Positions 16,360 to 21,502 of a stretch of 21,502 nt of DNA are shown here, in pieces. The notes below the pieces were generated by a model that worked only from the letters and a program-made list of their open reading frames with translations, ran no database searches and was not told where the DNA came from. Positions within the stretch are counted from its first letter, which is position 1. The number at the start of each line of letters is the position of its first letter. Origin of the DNA: an uncultured Bacteroidales bacterium (GTDB lineage Bacteria > Bacteroidota > Bacteroidia > Bacteroidales > F082). The stretch covers positions 1-21,502 of the forward strand of contig CALEMB010000042.1 of NCBI GenBank assembly GCA_937902805.1, in the 5' to 3' direction. The translations under genes were made by a program, and so were the position numbers.

Positions 16360-16375
16360 TGGCACGGCGATTGCC
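16360..16375 (+). promoter_or_regulatory. Sigma-54 -24/-12 promoter
   Basis: TGGCACG-GCGA-TTGCC has the -24 GG at 16361-16362 and the -12 GC at 16373-16374, with the invariant 10-bp gap. Predicted transcription start is near 16386, leaving a short leader of about 27 nt before ATG 16413. Confidence 0.87.
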
Positions 16376-16412
16376 ATGCTAAAAGGCAGAAATAATTTAA
16401 AACTGTAAAGCT

Positions 16413-17321
16413 ATGGCAAAGAAATCATTTTTGACAGCACTGTTCGTTATTATGGCGGTGCTGTGCGCTGAGGCGCAGAACAACAAGGTATGGAAGACTG
16501 ATACCGTTATCGATGGGAAAGGTAACAAAACCATTACCGTGTACATGCAAAAAAACGTTGTGGAAGGCAACGGCAACATCATCACGCGCGACATCGATGT
16601 GGCAGAGTTCAAGAAAATCAGTATGATATTGCCCGCAATGGTAAACTACAGAGTGGCGGACAACTACTCTTGCCGCGTGACCCTCGACGAGAACCTTTTC
16701 GAGTGGGTCGACATCTATCTGAAAGGCGATTGCTTGAAGGTCGAGATGGTCAAGACGTTTCAGCAATCCGACGTGAAGCCGACGAAGTTCCTCATCGAGC
16801 TCACTGCCCCAACTTTGGAAGAAATCAGTCTGTTGGGCAGTGGCGACTTTAATTTCGTTACACCGTATGAAGCCAATGAGTTGAAAATCGAATTGACGGG
16901 TTCGGGCGATGTGGTTTTCGAGAAAACAGCAAACATCCATGATTTTGATACAGACGTTGCAGGCTCGGGAAATTTGTTGAGTAAAGAACTTCATGCTGAC
17001 TATGTGGATATAAGCATCGCTGGGTCGGGGCAAATGGTTTGCGAACACCTCCAAGCCAATCGCCTGCGTGCAAGTGTCGCTGGTTCGGGCGATGTCATTA
17101 TCAAGGATGGAATGGTGAAAAAAGCGAACCTTTCCGTGGCGGGTTCGGGCTCCATTGAGGCACGCTGTCAGATGGAATCGATGGACTACAGCGTTGCTGG
17201 CACGGGCAGTATCTCTTACCCAGGCGATGTCAAGGCGGTAGGCACCGTAGTAGGCGGCAAGATCAATAAAATCTGGGGAACAGAAAACAACAAGAAAAAA
17301 AGTTGTGATGAAAAACCGTAA
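16413..17321 (+). CDS. Secreted head-GIN domain (DUF2807) protein
   Basis: A 302-residue exported protein. A signal peptide (1-21) ends LCAEA before QNN, so it is likely periplasmic or outer-membrane associated; no good lipobox surrounds Cys18. The DUF2807 fold begins at VVEGNGNIITRDIDV (49-63), the signature entry of the family. From ~142 a repeat of G-S/T-G turns recurs every 19-21 residues (142, 163, 184, 204, 224, 244, 263), which predicts a right-handed beta-helix of seven rungs. The tail is Lys-rich. The family is common in Bacteroidetes but its biochemical role is not established. Here it is first behind one of the three matching sigma-54 promoters, so it shares control with the exporter permeases and may assist them at the envelope (inference). 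Confidence 0.92.
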   Translation: MAKKSFLTALFVIMAVLCAEAQNNKVWKTDTVIDGKGNKTITVYMQKNVVEGNGNIITRDIDVAEFKKISMILPAMVNYRVADNYSCRVTLDENLFEWVDIYLKGDCLKVEMVKTFQQSDVKPTKFLIELTAPTLEEISLLGSGDFNFVTPYEANELKIELTGSGDVVFEKTANIHDFDTDVAGSGNLLSKELHADYVDISIAGSGQMVCEHLQANRLRASVAGSGDVIIKDGMVKKANLSVAGSGSIEARCQMESMDYSVAGTGSISYPGDVKAVGTVVGGKINKIWGTENNKKKSCDEKP

Positions 17322-17418
17322 TAAAACGAGAATCAACCAAACGTTTTTCGAAAAGTTGGTAAAGTTCTTCGGACTTGAAAAAGCGGAGAAAATATACAAA
17401 AGACTTGTTCGTTTGTAA
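17308..17418 (+). CDS. Possible 36-residue small protein overlapping the head-GIN gene
   Basis: ATG 17308 overlaps the last 14 bases of the head-GIN frame in a different frame and encodes 36 residues: MKNRNKTRINQTFFEKLVKF, continuing as FGLEKAEKIYKRLVRL. The composition is strongly basic, with an amphipathic helix predicted over the C-terminal two thirds. The overlap suits translational coupling. I do not recognise a family. It could be a real small protein or a chance frame; the ordered amphipathic pattern and the lack of another explanation for this stretch favour the former modestly. Confidence 0.45.
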   Translation: MKNRNKTRINQTFFEKLVKFFGLEKAEKIYKRLVRL

Positions 17419-17428
17419 TATCTGGATT

Positions 17429-17500
17429 GCTTCGTTCCTCGCAATGACGCGAAGCGGCAGTTCAACAGTTCAACAATTCAACAATTAACAATTCAACAAT
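17429..17500. repeat. Short hairpin repeat and ATTCAACA tandem leader
   Basis: GCTTCG (17429-17434) and CGAAGC (17450-17455) flank TTCCTCGCAATGACG, a common intergenic repeat type. It is followed by five imperfect copies of an ATTCAACA-like unit (17461-17498) running to the start codon of the permease. The AATTCAACAATATG end is shared with the leader at 3986. No sigma-54 element is present, so the permease probably depends on transcription from 16360. Confidence 0.45.
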
Positions 17501-19864
17501 ATGAGAATCTATAAAAAAGGCAAGACCTCCCTCGTGTCTTCCATCCTGAACATCTTGGGCTTGACGGCAGCCTTCGCCGCGCTCTACATCATCCTCGTGC
17601 AGGTGCACCACGACCTCACCTACAACAAGGCGCTCAAAGACAGCGACCAGATTTATGTCCTTACAAAGAAAGAAATCAATCAAAGTGAATACTCCTCTTA
17701 TATGAACCGTCCTATGGGAGAGTATGTGCTTAATGCTTCCCCTGACATTGAAGCCGGCGGCTGCGGTAAAATCATGGGCAATCCCATTGCGGTTCGGGTA
17801 AGCGATGATCAATCCCCTGTGTCCATCTCGATATCTGCCATGAACAAAGGCGCTCGCGATGTGTTCGGTTTCGAACTGGTGGCTGGCAACTGGGATGATC
17901 TGACAGGCACTGGCTTCGCCCTCTCGGAATCAGCGGCAAAACGCCTTGGAGTCCAAGTGGGTGATGTGATGAAGTATTATGATGGATCGGGGTGGCAAGG
18001 GATATCCATCGTGGCCATCTATAAAGACATGCCGAAGCACAGCGACCTTTCCTCTTTCGAAATGCTTACCGATATGGGTGATAATAACATCGACGACTGG
18101 AAGGAGTTTTCGTTCAACTATTTTCTGAAACTTCGTAAAGGAGCTGACCCCAAGGCAATTACCGAAGTGGCAATGCCGGTCGTCAAACAGTTTTTCAGTG
18201 AGATGAAAGGTGGCATTGAGGTTACGGACGATGAGGTCAAGTTCGGGCTTTACCCCGTGCGGCTGACCGATATGTATTTTGACAAAAACTCGTACTATGC
18301 GCCAGGTCAATCGGGCAACAGAACCACAACAATCACTTTGCTCGTCATCGCCATTTTTGTAGTACTCATCGCTTTCATCAACTACATCAATTTCTTCTTC
18401 GCCATGGTGCCGTTGCGCCTGCGGAGCATCAACACACGCAAGATATTGGGCAGCAGTCGTTTCCAGTTGGTGATGTCGTCGGTGGGCGAATCGGTGCTGA
18501 TGGTGGTCATTGCCTTGGGTTTGGCGGTGGCTGTAGTCACCTTGTTCAGGCAATCCACCTTGGCCTCGATGATTGACACTTCTCTCGATTTCGGCCAAAA
18601 CTGGGGTGTCGTGGCTTTGACCATTGGTTTGGCGTTGCTTATCTCGGTGGTCGCCAGCCTCTATCCGGCCTTGTTCGCCACCTCGTTCAATCCTGCCTTT
18701 GCCTTGAAAGGCACCCTTGGCACTACACAGAAGGGCAAAGCCTTCCGCATCGGCTTGATAGGCTTGCAGTTCACCGTTTCCATCGTCCTGATTATCTGCG
18801 CGATATTCGTCTCCGAGCAACGTCGTTTTATGATGAATCACGAAATGGGCTTCAACCAAGAATGTCTTTTGCAGTCGCAGGTGTCGTGGGACCTTGCCAC
18901 CAACCGCCAAGTCGTTGAGAGTCAGTTGTTGGCCGATGCGGCCATCAAAGACATCGCATGGGGTGATGGGCCTTTCGTAAATGATTACCGCATGCAATGG
19001 GGACGCACAGTGCGTGGAGAGGATGCCGGCTGGGATGTCTATCCCGTTTCGTGGAACTTCCTCCGTTTCATGGGCATCGACATCGTGGAAGGCCGCGATT
19101 TCACGGAAGCGGACGAGCATTCCACGGGTACGTATATCTTCAACGAAACTGCACGGGACGTATATAAAATCACCCTTGAAGACCAGATTGGAGGGCATGA
19201 TGGCCAAGTCGCTGAGATTGCCGGTTTCTGTAAGGACTTCAACTTTGCTTCGTTGCGTCAAGAGATTAAACCTTTTGCATTTTATGTTTACGGCAAAGAT
19301 CCGTGGCATATTTGCAATAGGCTGTATATCCGTACCGAGGCTGGTGTGGATCTCCCCGCCCTGATGGAGCGCATCAGGATAACCCTCAACGACCTTGACC
19401 CCAATATGGGCGATGAAATATCATACGATGTGTGGCCTTTCTCGCAATCGATTGAAAACCAATACAAAAAGGAGAAAAACCTTTCGAAGTTGGTTAATCT
19501 ATTCACGATTTTGGCCATTGTCATCTCGCTTATGGGCGTGTTCGGCTTGGTGATGTTCGAGACGGAGCACCGCCGCAAGGAAATCGGCATCCGCCGTGTG
19601 CACGGTGCCACGGTGCAGCAGATCCTGGCTATGTTCAACTCGCGCTTCGTGAAGATTGTGCTGGTGTGCTTCGTCATCGCTGTGCCCGTGAGCATTGTTG
19701 TCATGCGACGCTATCTAGAAGGCTTCGCCTACCAAGTGCCGCTGCATGTCTGGGTATTCGCCCTGGCGCTGCTGGCCGTCGTGGGTGTCACCATCGCGGT
19801 GGTCACCTTGCGCAGCCTGCGAGCGGCTACAGTGAATCCAGTGGAGTCGTTGAAGAATAATTAA
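17501..19864 (+). CDS. FtsX/MacB-type ABC transporter permease (paralogue of 13199)
   Basis: A 787-residue permease with the same duplicated layout as 13199. N-terminal residues 3-49 (KKGKTSLVSSILNILGLT onward) and the two FtsX blocks, with RLRSINTRKILGSS and HRRKEIGIRRVHGA, are nearly identical to that paralogue. The first periplasmic domain (about 53-267) and much of the second (about 461-650) are substituted or rearranged, with only islands such as DVFGFELVAG, YPVSWNFLRFMGI and LDPNMGD retained. It ends NPVESLKNN. It follows the head-GIN gene and small frame on the same strand with an 82-bp gap, so it likely belongs to the sigma-54 unit starting at 16386. The 3' gap carries a strong palindrome that may end transcription or act as a repeat. 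Confidence 0.93.
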   Translation: MRIYKKGKTSLVSSILNILGLTAAFAALYIILVQVHHDLTYNKALKDSDQIYVLTKKEINQSEYSSYMNRPMGEYVLNASPDIEAGGCGKIMGNPIAVRVSDDQSPVSISISAMNKGARDVFGFELVAGNWDDLTGTGFALSESAAKRLGVQVGDVMKYYDGSGWQGISIVAIYKDMPKHSDLSSFEMLTDMGDNNIDDWKEFSFNYFLKLRKGADPKAITEVAMPVVKQFFSEMKGGIEVTDDEVKFGLYPVRLTDMYFDKNSYYAPGQSGNRTTTITLLVIAIFVVLIAFINYINFFFAMVPLRLRSINTRKILGSSRFQLVMSSVGESVLMVVIALGLAVAVVTLFRQSTLASMIDTSLDFGQNWGVVALTIGLALLISVVASLYPALFATSFNPAFALKGTLGTTQKGKAFRIGLIGLQFTVSIVLIICAIFVSEQRRFMMNHEMGFNQECLLQSQVSWDLATNRQVVESQLLADAAIKDIAWGDGPFVNDYRMQWGRTVRGEDAGWDVYPVSWNFLRFMGIDIVEGRDFTEADEHSTGTYIFNETARDVYKITLEDQIGGHDGQVAEIAGFCKDFNFASLRQEIKPFAFYVYGKDPWHICNRLYIRTEAGVDLPALMERIRITLNDLDPNMGDEISYDVWPFSQSIENQYKKEKNLSKLVNLFTILAIVISLMGVFGLVMFETEHRRKEIGIRRVHGATVQQILAMFNSRFVKIVLVCFVIAVPVSIVVMRRYLEGFAYQVPLHVWVFALALLAVVGVTIAVVTLRSLRAATVNPVESLKNN

Positions 19865-19946
19865 AACGTCATGATTTTTATATACCTTTGCAAGCGAGTT
19901 GGCAGCTACATGCAAGCTATATGCAAGCAAGATACCTCGGAATTCA

Positions 19947-20060
19947 TTCGGCTGATATACACTTGTTGTTCGGCTGATGTACACTTGATGCTCGGTTGTT
20001 GTTCGGTATATTACCGAACAACAACCGAAGAAGAGCCGAATAACAACCGAACAACAATCG
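19947..20060. repeat. Direct repeats and perfect 16-bp-arm palindrome with CCGAA-AACAA iterations
   Basis: TTCGGCTGATRTACACTTG occurs at 19947 and 19969 (22-bp period). A perfect palindrome follows: CGGTTGTTGTTCGGTA (19993-20008), a 3-nt loop TAT, and its exact complement (20012-20027). Iterated CCGAA/ACAACCGA units continue to ~20060. The element occupies the 278-bp gap between the permease at 17501 and the 248-residue gene. The palindrome could act as a transcript-end hairpin, though no U-tract follows. Confidence 0.65.
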
Positions 20061-20142
20061 GATAACAGGCGAGACATCTACCTTGCATCGACGAGGCAAT
20101 AACGATGCATCTACGAACGAAAACAGAAAGGAAAAAGCAACC

Positions 20143-20889
20143 ATGAAGAAAAAAGAACAGCCACAAGGACTCAATTTCAGCGGAAGTCTCCGCAAGGCGG
20201 GGATCACCATCTACCAGAAACAGGGTAAGACTATTATTCGTAAGTCAACCTCCTACCACAAAAAGAGCTTCACTTTCAGGCAGTTTGTGCAACGTCAGCG
20301 CATGAGGCACACTATGGCGCTGTGGAGAACGTTCCAAAATTGCGAATCGATGTTTACAGAACACAAGACAACGTTCCTGGGTTTCGCTTCGTTTGCCAAC
20401 CGTCTTCCTGTCGTGTTTGTGAACAAACAGGATTCATATAGCCATCCTTCGTTTCTGATGCCCGATATTCCGGTGAGCGAAGGTACAATGACACCCATCA
20501 AGCAACAGCTGGGCGAAGTGAATGGAGTTGCGGCCCTGATTACCGACCTCAAGGCTGACCGTATAAGACCTTACGACACTTTTTGGTTTTACACTGCCGA
20601 ACAGTGCTTCGAGGATAATAGGCCCAAGGTAGAATTTACCATGAAGAAAATAAAGGCATACGAAATGACCAGAACTGAAGCCGGTCTGGCTTTGGTGGGA
20701 GAAGAGTTTGCCGACAATAACAAAGGCTGGGCTTTGGTTTATGTCAGGAAAGACCGCTGCTCGTCACAGTGCATCCTCACACGATGCACATACTATCAGC
20801 AATTTACTTCCAAAGAGTTAGGTGAAGAGACTGCCCATTCGTATGGCAAACTGGAGAGTGAATCTTATTTGTCGCCTCGTGGTTGGTAG
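20143..20889 (+). CDS. Hypothetical protein, 248 residues, Bacteroidales type
   Basis: Not assigned to a family with confidence. I start it at ATG 20143 (MKKKEQPQGLNFSGSL), because a longer frame from a TTG at 20083 would enter repeat-rich DNA. It has no signal peptide or membrane helix. The N-terminal ~70 residues are basic (GKTIIRKSTSYHKKSFTFRQ then FVQRQRMRHTMALWRTF), followed by a mixed, probably beta-rich C-terminal part with four cysteines. The N-terminal layout, a short strand pair followed by an Arg-rich helix, vaguely recalls DUF6266-like Bacteroidetes proteins, but this is only a resemblance. It lies 25 bp before the last permease on the same strand and is preceded by a palindromic repeat cluster, which suggests a separate insertion that now reads into the array. 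Confidence 0.75.
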   Translation: MKKKEQPQGLNFSGSLRKAGITIYQKQGKTIIRKSTSYHKKSFTFRQFVQRQRMRHTMALWRTFQNCESMFTEHKTTFLGFASFANRLPVVFVNKQDSYSHPSFLMPDIPVSEGTMTPIKQQLGEVNGVAALITDLKADRIRPYDTFWFYTAEQCFEDNRPKVEFTMKKIKAYEMTRTEAGLALVGEEFADNNKGWALVYVRKDRCSSQCILTRCTYYQQFTSKELGEETAHSYGKLESESYLSPRGW

Positions 20890-20914
20890 CTATACTTCTA
20901 ATCGTTATAATGTC

Positions 20915-21502
20915 ATGAGTAGTTACTTGAAATTCCTCGGAAGGAACAAGCTTTACAGCATCATCGAAGCCATAGGTCTGACCGTCAGCCTAGCCTTCGT
21001 GGTCATCATCTTCTGCTATGTGGCCCAACAAATCGCCGTCACGCGTGAAAACCCGCACCGAAAGGAGATTTACGGCGTGGCTATCCAAAACAAGATGCTA
21101 TATCAATACGGGATGAAAGAGACTATCGGGGAGAGCATTCCCGAGATTAAGGCCATCACCGAGTTTGGATGGATTTATGGCACGGAGATGAAGGCCGACG
21201 GGCAGTTGTTGCGTCTGGGACAGGTGCTGGGCTGCGACCGCGACTTTTTCGACTTCTTTCCCGTCCAGTTCGCAGAAGGCCAGCCCGACCAGATCAATGA
21301 GACTTTGACGGCTTTCGTGTCAGAAGAGATGGCGCAAACCCTTTCGCAATCGGGTGAGGTGATTGGGCGGACAATCCACATGCTGAATCACGACTTCACT
21401 GTTGTGGGCGTTTACACCGATATAGGCACTTCGCTTTTCTATGCTATGCCCGACGTAATTGTCAATGTAGACCTCACCGATGGCGTGACCTATTACGGCG
21501 GC
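20915..21502 (+). CDS. FtsX/MacB-type ABC transporter permease, 3' truncated by window end
   Basis: An open frame of 196 codons from ATG 20915 to the last base, with no stop. The N-terminal MSSYLKFLGRNKLYSIIEAI is followed by a membrane helix (~14-35) and the start of a periplasmic core domain (~50-196), including DRDFFDFFPVQFAEG and FTVVGVYTDIG, which match the equivalent part of the permeases at 45 and 3986. The rest of the gene, including both FtsX blocks, lies beyond the window. It starts 25 bp after the 248-residue gene, with no sigma-54 element of its own in that gap. It is closest in its first 100 residues to the truncated permease at the left end. Confidence 0.88.
   Translation, partial: MSSYLKFLGRNKLYSIIEAIGLTVSLAFVVIIFCYVAQQIAVTRENPHRKEIYGVAIQNKMLYQYGMKETIGESIPEIKAITEFGWIYGTEMKADGQLLRLGQVLGCDRDFFDFFPVQFAEGQPDQINETLTAFVSEEMAQTLSQSGEVIGRTIHMLNHDFTVVGVYTDIGTSLFYAMPDVIVNVDLTDGVTYYGG

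Noticed and set aside
20083..20142. TTG start giving a 268-residue version of the hypothetical protein
   Set aside because: The added 20 residues come from repeat-rich DNA, and ATG 20143 opens a plausible Lys-rich N-terminus.
1..21502. First and last permease fragments being two halves of one gene on a circular contig
   Set aside because: They overlap over about 140 aligned residues with clearly different sequences, so they are separate paralogues.

Overview
The window looks like one end of a metagenomic or draft contig from a Bacteroidales bacterium. The evidence is the gene families (split MacB-type exporters with ~790-residue FtsX-like permeases, DUF4143 ATPases, a DUF2807 head-GIN protein), the TAnnTTTG-type promoter boxes, A-rich leaders without Shine-Dalgarno sites, and the AT-rich gaps between roughly 50% GC genes. 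The first 42 bases are not biological: they match the 3' end of the Illumina paired-end PCR primer 2.0. The first gene is therefore cut by the contig edge.

The backbone is a plus-strand array of six FtsX/MacB_PCD-type permease genes: 45-2225 (5' cut), 3986-6313, 8982-11351, 13199-15580, 17501-19864 and 20915-21502 (3' cut). They are served by a single periplasmic adaptor (6586-7854, MacA/HlyD-like) and a single ABC ATPase (8047-8727). A secreted head-GIN protein (16413-17321), a possible 36-residue small protein overlapping its end (17308-17418) and an unrecognised 248-residue protein (20143-20889) are embedded in the array. No outer-membrane TolC-like factor and no regulator lies in the window.

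The most striking signal is regulatory. Upstream of 3986, 13199 and 16413 the same module recurs: two tandem 17-bp palindromes (TGTAAAG-N3-CTTTACA type) 21 bp apart, an extra half-site, then a sigma-54 -24/-12 element (TGGCACG-N4-TTGC). The distance from the first palindrome to the -24 GG is exactly 92 bp in all three. This predicts that one sigma-54 enhancer-binding activator, encoded elsewhere, switches on the whole array. Units would be 3986 to 11351 (permease, adaptor, ATPase, permease), 13199 to 15580, and 16413 onward.

The two permeases at 13199 and 17501 are near-identical in their membrane and coupling parts but diverged in their periplasmic domains. This suggests gene conversion plus diversification of the substrate- or partner-facing parts. 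A shared ATPase and adaptor working with interchangeable permeases is an inference from gene content.

Accessory genes fill gaps between array members, mostly on the minus strand: an intact DUF4143 ATPase (2228-3565), a hipBA toxin-antitoxin pair (11352-12912) and an N-terminally deleted DUF4143 remnant (15719-16258, plus strand). Several gaps carry palindromic repeat elements: a ~129-bp MITE-like element in two copies (3825-3951, 7861-7989), a 165-bp inverted-repeat element (6361-6525), a 217-bp compound hairpin element (8731-8947) and a hairpin/direct-repeat cluster (19947-20060).
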